Positions 31,901-40,854 of a DNA stretch of 64,000 nt are shown here, piece by piece. The stretch covers positions 2,294,001-2,358,000 of the forward strand of contig OY723250.1 in the NCBI GenBank assembly GCA_963210315.1, read 5' to 3'. The number at the start of each line of letters is the position of its first letter. Position 1 is the stretch's first letter. The notes beneath the pieces are model-generated. The model was not told the origin of the DNA and did no database searches. It saw only the letters and a program-made list of their open reading frames with translations. Position numbers and translations under genes: made by a program. Source of the stretch: Rhynchopus euleeides (taxonomy: Eukaryota; Euglenozoa; Diplonemea; Diplonemida; Diplonemidae).

Positions 31901-34335
31901 TGGGCTCACACCGCTACCTCAACTGCCACTGCGGGCACAGCCGCAGGGGGACCCTCAGGTTTATGCAGCAGCTGCTGAGGTACGGCGCGGACCCCAACGC
32001 CAGAGATCTTTCGGGGAACAGCGCTGTGAGCGTCGCCGCTGCGGCGCGCGACACGGAGGTGGTGAAGCTTCTGGTGAAGGCGGGTGCTGACCCCAACACC
32101 GCGACGCCCAAGGGCGTGCCGATCCTGATGCTCGACCCGGACAGCCTCGGGGAGTACGTCTCCATCGGGGCAGATGTCAACAGGACCAACTCGATGGGGC
32201 AGAACGTCGCGCTGCGGACAGACCTCGCGTCGCTGCACGACCCCCTCCAGTTTGTCGAGCTGTACGTCTCTGCGGGGGGCGATGTCAATGCGCAGGACAG
32301 CACCGGGAGGTCCTTTCTGATGAAGTGTGTAGAGGAGTACCCCGCCCTCGCCTCGACGATTGCCCCGCGGTGTGCGGATGTGAACCACACGGATGAGGAG
32401 GGGAGGACTGCGCTGATGCGCAGCGTCATCGCGTCATCCACAGCGCCCAACGGCATGTCTTCGAACCCCGTGTCGCCCTCCTCCTTCTCCTGCTCCGTGC
32501 TGCTGAAGTGCGGCGCCTCCATCACCGCTGTGGACTACTCCCTCAACACTGTGCTGCACCACGCTGCCCTGTCGGGCGCCTCCTCTGGGCTCTTCAAACA
32601 CCTCATCTCGCAGGGGGCACGGCTGAACGTGAAAAACGCAGCAGGGCACACGCCCCTCTCGCTTGTGGTGTCGGAGCGCCCAAGCGCCGAGGATATCGTG
32701 TCGCAGCTCGTCGCCGCAGGGGCAGACGTGGGTGTCGAGGTGGCGGGGTCCGACCCCCTGCTGCTGGTTGCCCTGCAGAACTGCCCCACACGTGTGCTGA
32801 AGGTGCTGCTGGAGTCGCCGGGTGCGGATTTCACCGCAACCTGCTCCGAGGGGTGCACGCTGCTGATGAAGGCGATCGGCAGCAAGCGCATCCCCGTGTC
32901 TGTTTTCGAGCACATCCTTGGCTGCACGGCACGGCAGGGCGCACTGAATGCGCGTGACAAGAAGGGGTTAACTGCGCTGCACCACGGCGTGTCGTCAGAC
33001 AGGGTGAAGCATGTGGAGCTTCTGCTGAATGCTCTGCGGGAGAAGCCTGAGGAGCTTCTTCCAGAGGACCTCGACCTTGCGCTGTCGAAGAGCGTCACCA
33101 GCCCCTCGTTTATCGGCGTTGCCTCCCTGCTGACGGACCACGGTGCGGATATGAAGCGCAGCGTGCAGCACAGCACAGCTGAGCCCTTTGTCTTCACGCT
33201 GATCAAACGGTTCGGCGCGCTGCCGACTGCGGTTCCGGAGGGTCTGTCGGACAGCGACTCTGGGGGCCTGTCCACCGCACCGCGCCTGCTGTACTCCACA
33301 GTTCCGTCGCCCAACAGTGCAGCCCTTTCCCCGCATCTCGCGAGGGTGACGCGCGCCTTCAGCGATGTGTTCCGGAACAAGGTGTCGTGGTGGGTGTGCA
33401 ACAGCAAGGGGGAGACGTGCCTGATGCACGCGCTGCAGCACGGCATCTGGTGCGTGCCCCTCATCGTCTCTGCAGAGGCGGATGCGCGCTCCCCAGCCTG
33501 CATCACCGACTACAGCGCGCGCCATGCGTCCACAGGGCGCACTGTCCTGCACTACGTTGCAGCCGGGGGGAGCTACCCCTATGTCAAGGCGCATACCTAC
33601 TTCAACCTCATCTACGACAACTTCGTCGCCTTTGAGAAGGCACGCGGCTGCACGGAGGCGGGTGCCGATGCCCCCGACAACGAGGGTGTGACCCCCCTGA
33701 TGGTGGCCCTGCAGCACAGCCGCGTTGCCGCGGTGGGCAGCCTGCTGTCGAAGGGCGCGTCACTGAATGCGACAGACGGGTCGGGCCGGCCTGCCTGGGC
33801 ATACGCCACGCAGGAGTGCATGCAGTTCCTCTGCTCCTCCGACCTGGCGCTGCAGCGCGTGGGCCTCTTCTGCCCGCTGTCGCACGCCATCGTTGCAGGC
33901 ATCGACCCCCTCCCCCCGAAACTCCTCCCTCTTGTCGACGGCGCGCCTGCAGGTTGCGCCTCGGAAGACGACGCAGCCATGCCCCCCTACCACGGCGTAC
34001 CCCCTGTGGTGCTCGCCGCTCTGCTCTCATCCCTGTGCGGCTTCAGCGCCCTGCTGCACAGCAGCACCGGCACTGCGGATGTGCGTGTGTCTGGCACTCT
34101 GGAGACGCCCCTCATTGCGCTGTGCAAGTCGCAAGGCGCACAGCTCAGCGGCGCCCTTGCCAGACTGCGCCACCCTGTGCCGGTGCCCTCGCTCGTGATG
34201 AAGCTGCGGCGCCTCTTGGATGGAGGCAGCGCCACTGCCGAGCTGGCCGCTGTGGACTCGTCAGGAAGGACGGCACATTCGTACGCAGTGGAACACCCCT
34301 CCATCCCGCCCGCCCTCGCGGCCCTCCTGTGCTGA
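28930..34335 (+). CDS. Large ankyrin-repeat protein with N-terminal ubiquitin-like domain
   Basis: An uninterrupted 1801-residue protein. Residues 1-77 read as a ubiquitin-like fold (YTLYAVTPDGDRIG, then SSDATLGDLKAQL, then TDSAVFVQVKK). Residues about 150-355 are low-complexity Pro/Ser/Asp-rich linker. Ankyrin repeats follow in at least three blocks (about 360-630, 960-1370 and 1480-1630), with typical phrases such as NGADPNLCREGNPPLVSAA, YGADPNIPSRDGLTPLF and AGADPNTATPKG. The start is the ATG just before the Ubl strand; an upstream in-frame ATG at 28780 would add a 50-residue Pro-rich stretch. No membrane segment or enzyme motif is seen. Ankyrin arrays bind proteins and Ubl domains often contact the proteasome or ubiquitin enzymes, so an adaptor role is plausible but inferred. 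Confidence 0.85.
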   Translation: MEYTLYAVTPDGDRIGVMVSSDATLGDLKAQLVSEGLFDVGHNDLCTEEDLLEDDELLLADLNIATDSAVFVQVKKEHVAHCRLRGMGIRKIAWVHVCEAAENNDIAMVELIGAATTSIHTILSGNPAPTSNFTHTGHSVSCTFPDRGVTHERLRLGQAHAAQRDTASPATESLSSPEAPSLAPPRPLPGGRDPHRHTASLHVDPVVVHDATEEVRDEMQLPVYQRQSSGEGPDSGQGGDADWRVSGGVFSPDDVEGERADTDSTPVFDEPLPLHATESFRDFYDTPPVMHLPVCRSDSSHQRNNPSPDVHSSQGSSPVPLATDDVARPVPQEAPPRHSGRVAEAVPQSATPAPPPPERNPEWQAWYAKPFVISAVKGYEECLRAIIRCGGRINEAPCIGIAVARGSSPASIAMLLRNGADPNLCREGNPPLVSAANARMVDATRVLLEYGADPNIPSRDGLTPLFTSVASRATQMVDLLLAPATRTDVNYSILQELSTEESVAVHGFSPAYTAMSKAVQLNEFDMVSRLFDSGAALGVRDGSGANLLHLAIRPGRVDTRVLTLLLQSNPQLLHEVDLEGTTPLMQAAKAGIPAATLHKMLKLGFSGIHDPAERAQAMQSHLGLKDTKGRTALFHAVARRKCYKGCVRNCRDVIALFCTKYRSASVDEPSFCGETPLSRYLQDVADRLEPTGEPSWFLDMSSNPRLRSGSPRVRAYTASDGADSPAGAGTRPVPLTFLADEQRHDRAGPYTADVVPVRTNSGSATPSEDADERSFCPSPTASELSDASAQSGDSGPSQRQYLLKWDFLCLVTILRATRDTATLFLPALPRGARSPPVHGRHSTNTLYRLVHICSAGFRWHADRCSSAGKMRTSAVDWMLTVVSQKLSDEMRAQECLPEEQRRPHKAVDVRGADGMTLPMLAAASQDLIEKGVNLALLLRVLWKAQQCWSGGVPIAPFDAFCKSELEKRDTRAMTALMHVVQQATEKHLPKLGSHRYLNCHCGHSRRGTLRFMQQLLRYGADPNARDLSGNSAVSVAAAARDTEVVKLLVKAGADPNTATPKGVPILMLDPDSLGEYVSIGADVNRTNSMGQNVALRTDLASLHDPLQFVELYVSAGGDVNAQDSTGRSFLMKCVEEYPALASTIAPRCADVNHTDEEGRTALMRSVIASSTAPNGMSSNPVSPSSFSCSVLLKCGASITAVDYSLNTVLHHAALSGASSGLFKHLISQGARLNVKNAAGHTPLSLVVSERPSAEDIVSQLVAAGADVGVEVAGSDPLLLVALQNCPTRVLKVLLESPGADFTATCSEGCTLLMKAIGSKRIPVSVFEHILGCTARQGALNARDKKGLTALHHGVSSDRVKHVELLLNALREKPEELLPEDLDLALSKSVTSPSFIGVASLLTDHGADMKRSVQHSTAEPFVFTLIKRFGALPTAVPEGLSDSDSGGLSTAPRLLYSTVPSPNSAALSPHLARVTRAFSDVFRNKVSWWVCNSKGETCLMHALQHGIWCVPLIVSAEADARSPACITDYSARHASTGRTVLHYVAAGGSYPYVKAHTYFNLIYDNFVAFEKARGCTEAGADAPDNEGVTPLMVALQHSRVAAVGSLLSKGASLNATDGSGRPAWAYATQECMQFLCSSDLALQRVGLFCPLSHAIVAGIDPLPPKLLPLVDGAPAGCASEDDAAMPPYHGVPPVVLAALLSSLCGFSALLHSSTGTADVRVSGTLETPLIALCKSQGAQLSGALARLRHPVPVPSLVMKLRRLLDGGSATAELAAVDSSGRTAHSYAVEHPSIPPALAALLC

Positions 34336-35756
34336 CGCGATGGGATACCCGCGTGGGTGCAGACCGGGCTTTCTCAAGAGGGTGAATGTGCGAGGTGTGT
34401 GGGTACTGTCGGCATTGTGCTTTGAGGATACGGGAGGGTGCGGGTGTTGTATTGTCCCGACAGCTTTGTGTGGCGGATTTGTCTGTGTGCGTGTTGTTGT
34501 CTGCGTGCGCTGGAGGAGGGGCTGTGGCGCGGCCTCTATAGGGGTATTGTATGCGTGCGTGCCTTCCTTCCCCTGCTGCCGGGGGCGAGGCTATGGATGT
34601 GTTGTGGCAAGTGCATGTTTTCTTGTGCGATACGCTCAGTGCGTTCAATGAAAGTGAAGGGTTTCGTTCCTCCTGGGTGAATAGGGGCTGTGGAGGGGGG
34701 GCGGGGGACTGCTTGGGGTGGGCAATCACATCAAGAGAGAGGGTAGTTGGTGCTGGCAACAATAGGAGGAATGGGGCTAGGCTTCAGGGTGTCTCGTGGC
34801 GTGCGGGTGGGATTGGGGTGCATCTGTAATTCTGTAGGCTTTTCAGTCAAAACAGATTCTGACGCATGCAAGCAGCGGCTTGGGGGAGGGGTCAGTATTC
34901 ACAACAAAACGGTGCTGTATCGCACAACACAAAGTTGTGCTGGGTTGTCTTGTACACTACATCGGGTTACGGCTGGGGTATTCTGGGCTGTGTGCGTGTG
35001 CCTTTGGTGCTTTGAGATGCGTGAGGTTTCACATGCTGGATGATCAGTGGTGCGGTTTCAGCAACACATACACATAGATAGGAAGGATGTTGCTGTTGCA
35101 ATTGTTCGATATTTCTTGTTTTGACAGTTCAGCGTCGACAACAGGTAGCCTTTTCTATGCCTTTAGCTTTGGCTGGATGTTGCAACCCCCCATTCACGAT
35201 CCAGCGGGTGCACAGATACGTTTCCTTTTTGACGTTTTCATTTTTTTTGTGTCAAACGCACCGTGCTCACGGAAGGCGTTCAGAACTAAAAAGGTTGCAG
35301 TGGGAGCAATGTTTTGTTCACCTACACTCCACGCCCCAACGCGCGGGTGACCAGAAGGTTGCACAAACAAAACAAAAGAAACCCGGCAATCCTTTTTCGC
35401 TCTCCCCAACCCCTGCACCACGCAGCGGTGGTTACCTTCCCTCCCCGGCAAAGGCTGATCACAACAAATCCAAACGGGGGTTTCGACCTGTTCCCCCACC
35501 CTTCCTACTTTCCCTTTAAGGCTGGGACTTGGTCCACTTGGGGGGGGGGGGGCGGGGGGGTGAAGGGGAAAGGATGTAAAATACTCGACACCCCTATAAC
35601 GCTGGGAGCATGAAGCGGCTTCAATACGATGCACACCACCACCCCCCTTCATCTCCACTGCTACAACAACCTGACCGTGCCTCACACCCCCAGCCCACAT
35701 CCCTCGCCCACCACCCATCCCATCCCAGGTGACACGGCGTCTCTCAGCCTGCAGGC
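34336..35756. other. Intergenic region with one dispersed repeat
   Basis: No gene recognised over 1.4 kb. It is GT-rich after the Ubl-ankyrin gene, includes repeat E at 35249-35397, and becomes C-rich ahead of the next ATG, with AG at 35753-35754 (GCCTGCAG) a candidate splice acceptor. Confidence 0.5.
35249..35397 (+). repeat. Dispersed repeat E, copy 1
   Basis: About 149 bp starting GTGTCAAACGCACCGTGCTC, repeated nearly identically in the same orientation at 57265-57413, with four or so substitutions (for example GGCGTTCAG/GGCGCTCAG). Both copies lie downstream of a host gene. Confidence 0.85.
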
Positions 35757-36488
35757 ATGCGCGGCCCCCACTGGGCTGTCCCTGCGCTGTGCGTCGCGGT
35801 GCTGAGCGGGGTGTGCCTGCCGGCCGCGGGGGATGCACCCGCCTGCACGGACCTGCCCAGCAGGACGCGCCGCAGCGCCAGCGGGGCCCCCCTGCCTTGG
35901 GAGGGCGAGTTCGGGGAGACGTGCGCCACGGCGGCGTGCACCGGGCCACAGGTGGTGGTCGACAACACCAGCGACGCGGCACCTTCTGTTGTGTGCTGCC
36001 GGTGCGGCGGGGGAAGCGTCGGGGCTGTTCCCACACACATCCTGGCGCTGAGCGCCTGCAGCGAAGTGCCTCCTGAGTGCACCCTGCCCGCAGTGACGCC
36101 TTATGCGGTTGTCAACGCCTCAGAGCTCTGCGGCACGCTCGCTGCGATACCCACTGCGGAGTACGTTGAGGTGGTTCCCGGCAGCTCTGTGGCGTCCTTC
36201 CCCGACAGCTATGTGCTGCGTGTGTACGACAGGGTGCTGGGTGTGGTTGCTGTGTACAACGCGTCGTGTGGCTCTGGCTGCAGCGCAGGCCCTGGCGTTC
36301 CGCTGTCGGTGGACTGCCCGGCAGGCAAGTCGTCACTCCCCGTCGCGTTCTTCGGCGTCGCCAGCGGGTTGTTTCTTGTGTGCCTTGTCGTGGCTGTCGT
36401 GTACCTCATCTCCACACGCCCCGCAAAGGGGCCCTCCCTCGACACACCCCAGGGTGCTGCGGTGGGGGCCAAGGCTTTGCTGGCCTAG
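35757..36488 (+). CDS. Secreted/type I membrane protein with CCxCGGG module
   Basis: A 243-residue protein with an N-terminal signal peptide (about residues 1-25, hydrophobic WAVPALCVAVLSGVCLPAA), a Cys-rich ectodomain, a transmembrane helix at about 194-218 (VAFFGVASGLFLVCLVVAVV) and a short cytoplasmic tail of about 25 residues. The ectodomain has CCRCGGG at 80-86 preceded by spaced cysteines (C30, C56, C61), a degenerate version of the C..W.D..G..C..ACCxCGGG module seen in many protist surface proteins. A second half (about 92-188) has paired cysteines and an immunoglobulin-like strand pattern. Organisation matches the next gene, so the two look like paralogs. Ligand and function unknown. 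The start follows a CAG acceptor-like site by two bases. Confidence 0.8.
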   Translation: MRGPHWAVPALCVAVLSGVCLPAAGDAPACTDLPSRTRRSASGAPLPWEGEFGETCATAACTGPQVVVDNTSDAAPSVVCCRCGGGSVGAVPTHILALSACSEVPPECTLPAVTPYAVVNASELCGTLAAIPTAEYVEVVPGSSVASFPDSYVLRVYDRVLGVVAVYNASCGSGCSAGPGVPLSVDCPAGKSSLPVAFFGVASGLFLVCLVVAVVYLISTRPAKGPSLDTPQGAAVGAKALLA

Positions 36489-37854
36489 TCCCCTCCTCGT
36501 GGTGTGGGTGTGGGTGTGGGGGGGGATGGATTCGCTCAAGGGGAGTGATATATTCTGGGAGACGCATTTTCCTCCCCACGCCCCCCCCCCCCCCACCCGC
36601 TCTCTCTTGCGTGCAAGTTCATGTTCCTTTTGTTTCGTCATTCTTATCGGTCGGCATCTGGAAATCCGAAAAAAGCCCCCCGCGTGATTCTCTTCTTCTC
36701 CGTGATTGAACTGCTGCCGCTCACAGTCTGCCCCCTTTCCTTTGTGCCTCCGTGCTGTTTCTGCCAAGCGTAATTCGTACGAAACGTTAGGATCAACGCC
36801 AAACGAGAAAATCACAAGGGAGGGCCCCATGGCTGGTACGCTGTCGCTCTTTGGAGAGATTGAAGTCTCGTTGGATTGCGAGATATATTCGTGCGGCAAA
36901 ACACTGTGTCTGAGGTGTCTGTTCCGCACTGCTGACGACGTTGGCAGTGCGCTGCCTGCCCGAGGGGGGGGGGGTGGTGCACAAACGGGGTGAACACGTG
37001 AAAGAAATTCCACACAACAACCGAAATAATTTGAACCCGGGAAAAAATATACGTACGACCCGCCTTCGTCATCGGCCTTCGCTTCTTCCAGCCTCGGATC
37101 GAGGCTGTGTGCGGTGTGATTGATTTATATCACCTTGCGACCAACCTCTCTCTCGCAACCATGCCTCCCTGGCTGTGCAACTGCGATGCTCTTCTTTGTC
37201 CCCAAATCGTTGTAACTTTTGTTCCTTCATATTGACAGAAACGACTGAAGGGGGAAAGGTGCCGCCTTGTCAAGTCTCAAAACCCCTCACCCCACCGGTG
37301 CCTCCTCCGCACCCCCCCGCGCCCTTCGCAGGGCAGGGCGTGCCGAAATACGCCAGCACACCAGCCAACATCCAGAGTTTGGGAGAGACTAACAGCGACA
37401 TCTTTCACCCCACCCCTCTCCTTTCCCATCCCACACCCTTCACTTCTTCAGAAGAGAATGCGGTTGACTTTCGTTCACCCCCCCCCCCCATCCCCCCTTG
37501 CCCCCCCCTCTCCCTCTCTCGCCCTCTTGTGAGTTCCTGCTTTTTTGAATATACCAGTCGGCCTGACAACCGCGTCAACAGCACCCTCACACTGCCGCTT
37601 CTGATGCCTGTCTCAGCGAACCTCTGCCACTGAGCACGGGTTGTTGCGGTGCCCCTATAGTAGAAGGGATTTATAGGAGGGGGTAGGGCCGTTCAATCAG
37701 GGCTTGCTCCATACATACTATACACGCCAACAGGGATGGAGACGGGGAAGTGATATGCTTGGGGTCGGGCCCTGTTGTGGCGTAGCAGCCGCAGTTGTGG
37801 CCTTGATCCCCCCCCCCCCCCGCCCTTGCACTTCATCCGTCCAGGCATGTCGCT

Positions 37855-38117
37855 AAGCGTCGACCGTCGACCCAGTGTTTTTGGGTTTCCCCCCCATAAA
37901 AAAGCGTCGACCCAGCGTCGACCCAGTGGACTGGGTTGACGCTTGGTCGAGGCTTGGAGCGTCGACCTAGTGGAACTGGGTTGCCATTCAAGCCTGGACC
38001 AAGCGTCAACCCATTTATTACACTGGGTCGACGCTAACCTAGCGTTGGCCCGGTTACACTGGGTCGACGCTCACCAAGCGTCGACCAAGCGTCAACCCAC
38101 TTTCACTGGGTCGACGT
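37855..38117. repeat. Cluster of GCGTCGACCCAGTG motifs in both orientations
   Basis: About a dozen copies or partial copies of GCGTCGACCCAGTG or its complement CACTGGGTCGACGC occur within 260 bp, spaced 15-30 bp. The central GTCGAC is itself palindromic, so several hairpins can form. This could be a degraded foldback element or a protein-binding cluster. Confidence 0.7.
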
Positions 38118-38139
38118 CGAAGAGAGTATGGTTTTGCAG

Positions 38140-38201
38140 GAACAGATGCTCACTACCGTGGCCTCCGGCGGCTGGGGGGCTCCGCCCCCCAGACCCCCCT
38201 G
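38140..38201 (+). repeat. Dispersed GC-hairpin repeat, family H
   Basis: Copy starting GAACAGATGCTCACTACCGT and ending in the GGGGGGCTCCGCCCCCC hairpin, same variant as at 9503. Confidence 0.75.
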
Positions 38202-38257
38202 TGGCGTATGTCTCGTACTCAAGTCATTCGATTACCACCGGGTCAGGGAATCCACCC

Positions 38258-38373
38258 ACTCCAGTAGCCTCAGGAGGACGCAGCCAACTCACACAGAATC
38301 TGTACGCCCACAATGAACAGATGCTCACTACCGTGGCCTCCGGCGGCTGGGGGGCCCTGCCCCCCAGACCCCC
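38258..38373 (+). repeat. Extended family H repeat
   Basis: AGTAGCCTCAGGAGGACGCA and TCTGTACGCCCACAA precede the hairpin copy at 38314-38373, as at 9425-9564. The loop region reads GGGGGGCCCTGCCCCCC. Confidence 0.7.
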
Positions 38374-38572
38374 CATCTCGCGTGCCCGTCTAGTAACCAA
38401 GTCCTTGCGCTTTGACGGCCGTGACATATCAGGGGGCAGCGTCGAAATCATGGTCCCGAAAGCCATTTTTTGGTTTCCTCCGGCACCCGACGGCGCGAGC
38501 GGGAGAGGAACCACGGAAGGAACCCAGCGCCTCACACCGTGCCCACCTAGTGGTCCACCGATGGGAAAATTT

Positions 38573-38705
38573 GGCAACAACACGAGCGCGCGCGAAGCGC
38601 GCGCGAGAAAAATTGACCCCTAGTGTTTTCCCCCCTGATCCCCCCCCAAAACAGGAGCGTCAACCCACCAAATCTCCAAAATCGAAAAGTTAGCGACAGG
38701 CCTGT
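38573..38705 (+). repeat. Dispersed repeat C, copy 1
   Basis: From AAAATTTGGCAACAAC, over a GCGCGCGC hairpin and CCCCTAGTGTTTTC, to GTTAGCGACAGGCCTGT. The same 130-140 bp is present inverted at 57666-57806, where retroelement copy 2 abuts it. Confidence 0.85.
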
Positions 38706-39696
38706 CATCCGTCTATTCTGCGATACCATTATAGAAACTTTATTGGGAAATCCGTCGTGCCATCCATCAATGGGGGAAAAATGCAAAACTCCCCCCCCCC
38801 CCGCGCCCGCCGTTGGGCATCAGGTGTAAGTGCCTTTTGTCCCGGCATTCCTTTTCTGCTGCTGTTGTTAATCACAGCTCCAACAAAGAGAAAAATGCGT
38901 TGTTTTGCCAGTGATTTTTCCGGGGGTTTTGGGGGGTGGGGGTGGCACTGGCGTCCGGCCTGGAAGAACCACGGGCAAGGCGTGTCACCGAATCAGAAAT
39001 CGGTGTGATGGGGGACGACACCCTCAATGCCGTCAGCTCGGGAGAGCCTCTGGGCAACACACTGCGTCTCGCTCGACAGCGTGTCGTTGGGTGTGGTTTG
39101 CGCACAAACCAACGTCTTTTGTATTCTTATTGTTTGGGGGGGGGGGGTGTGGTGGCCATCAAACGGTGCAGTTGGCGGAATCCGCACGGGCGCGAGAGAA
39201 GAAACGCACCCCCTCCGCCCCTGACGAGAGTGTTTTGGGAGAACAGGTTGGCGGAACACCGGTGGGGGGGCCGGGAGAGGACCCCCCCCCCACCCTTCGA
39301 AATGAGAACCCGGAATCGCCCCCTCCCCCACCCCTCTTTGAGAGTTCTAAACCCCGCTGTGACTATCACCTTCCCACCCCCTTCTGTGCACCCCACCCCC
39401 ACACCCCTCCAGCACACCGACACACACAGGCAGCTGAGCCCCACCCCCTCCCCTCCCCCCCCCACCTCCCGCCCAGCGGTTAGCCGTGCCGTACTCCCGA
39501 ACACGGGGGGAGAGGTTTCTGGCCTCCTCTCTGTGTGTGTCTGACAAACACACCGCGACACCATTTCCACCCCTCTCTCTCTCTCTCTCCGATGCGCAGC
39601 TCCTGAGGGGGTTCTTTAACACACACGCAAAGACCCCCCCCCCCCCCCACACACGGCAGCCCCTCCTGGCCGCCCTTCCCCACCTTCTCTCTCGCG

Positions 39697-40854
39697 ATGC
39701 AGGACCCACGCCCTCCACCGGTGCTGGTAGCCCTGCTGCTCCTGGCGTGTGCTGCAGGCTGCAGCTGCAGCGCTGACATGCTGTTTGTCACAGATGCCGA
39801 GCCCTCAGATGACTCGCCGTGGTCCTGCCGGGACAGCACCGTCGGGGGGTCTGCGTGGGTGGACGAGGCGGGGCACACCTGCGGGTGGTTCGGCTTGCCC
39901 GATGCCTCGGGCGACACCAGGTCGCGGTGTGCGACGGAGGGGCAGCTGCAGGGGAGCCGTATGGCCCCGCTCTCTGCTTGCTGCGCCTGCGGCGGGGGGG
40001 TATCTGTCATGCCCGACGCCGACGCCACCGAAGCGCATTTTGTGGCGGCCGTCAGCTCCTGCACCGCCTCGCGTGCGGAGCGGATTTTTGTGGGGCGTGG
40101 GGCGAAGCAGGCTGTCTCGCGCTTCAGCTTCCCAGGCGCTCCCTACGGCACGACGCATGTTGCCTTCACCGACGCCCCCGCTGGTGTAGGGAGTGGGGAC
40201 TGGCCAGAGTGGTACCGCGTGTCGGTGCTGACCTCTGCAGGCCAGGTTGTCGTGAAGTCCGGCAGGTGCGGCGGCTGCACGCTCGGCTTCCACGTGGCGT
40301 GCGACCTCTACGAGGGCAGCCCCTTCATCAGCAACCCGAAGAACCGGGGCTGGGTTGCGGTGGTGTGCGTGACGGGGGGCCTCTTTCTGGCGGTGTCGCT
40401 GTTCCTCTTCCGCTTCTCCTTGCAGCGGGAGGGCAGGCGGCAGGGCGCGATGAACACAGCAGCCGTGCACAGCTACTACTACCAGGCGGTCTACACGTCG
40501 CCTGCAGGGCACTACTGCTCGATGCAGGCCGCAGGGCTTGGCGGCTCCTCGCGTGGGGGCCTGTCGGCGTCTGTTGGGCATCTCTCCAGCTCTGCCGCTG
40601 CAGCTGTCGTTGCGCGGCACCTCCCGCAGCAGCAGCAGCAGCAGCAGCCTGCGGCTGCAGCGGGTGGTGGTGTGCAGGCCGCCGCCCCTGGCAGCAGCTC
40701 CCACCCCGTGCGTGTGGCGGAGGCGGAGGTGTCGCTGCTCCAGTCAACCGCGCAGGGGTGCTCAGAGGCAGTGGGCAGTGCTGGCAGGCCCCAGCCACTA
40801 CCCGCAGGCGGTGCCGGTGTTGGGCGGGTGCAGGTGCCGTGCCCTGCTGGGTAG
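39697..40854 (+). CDS. Secreted/type I membrane protein with ACCxCGGG module
   Basis: A 385-residue protein with a signal peptide (about 1-25, VLVALLLLACAAGCSCS), one ectodomain, a transmembrane helix at about 218-240 (WVAVVCVTGGLFLAVSLFLF) and a 145-residue cytoplasmic tail containing a poly-Gln/Ala stretch. Residues 42-101 are a clear C..D..W.D..G..C...C...ACCACGGG module (C44, W54, C62, C78, C95, C96, C98). A further region (about 115-202) with SCTASRAERIF and CGGCTLGFHVAC parallels the preceding membrane protein, supporting a paralogous pair. The tail has several Tyr and Ser-rich motifs that could be signalling sites; this is speculative. The ATG follows a long CT tract, with no other start nearby. 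Confidence 0.8.
   Translation: MQDPRPPPVLVALLLLACAAGCSCSADMLFVTDAEPSDDSPWSCRDSTVGGSAWVDEAGHTCGWFGLPDASGDTRSRCATEGQLQGSRMAPLSACCACGGGVSVMPDADATEAHFVAAVSSCTASRAERIFVGRGAKQAVSRFSFPGAPYGTTHVAFTDAPAGVGSGDWPEWYRVSVLTSAGQVVVKSGRCGGCTLGFHVACDLYEGSPFISNPKNRGWVAVVCVTGGLFLAVSLFLFRFSLQREGRRQGAMNTAAVHSYYYQAVYTSPAGHYCSMQAAGLGGSSRGGLSASVGHLSSSAAAAVVARHLPQQQQQQQPAAAAGGGVQAAAPGSSSHPVRVAEAEVSLLQSTAQGCSEAVGSAGRPQPLPAGGAGVGRVQVPCPAG

Larger units (their letters stand above)
36489..39696. other. Intergenic region, repeat-rich
   Basis: No credible gene in 3.2 kb. It contains poly-C runs (36583, 37482, 37809, 38791), the GTCGACCC cluster, two family-H repeats, repeat C and a long CT-rich approach to the next gene (39560-39690). 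Confidence 0.5.
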
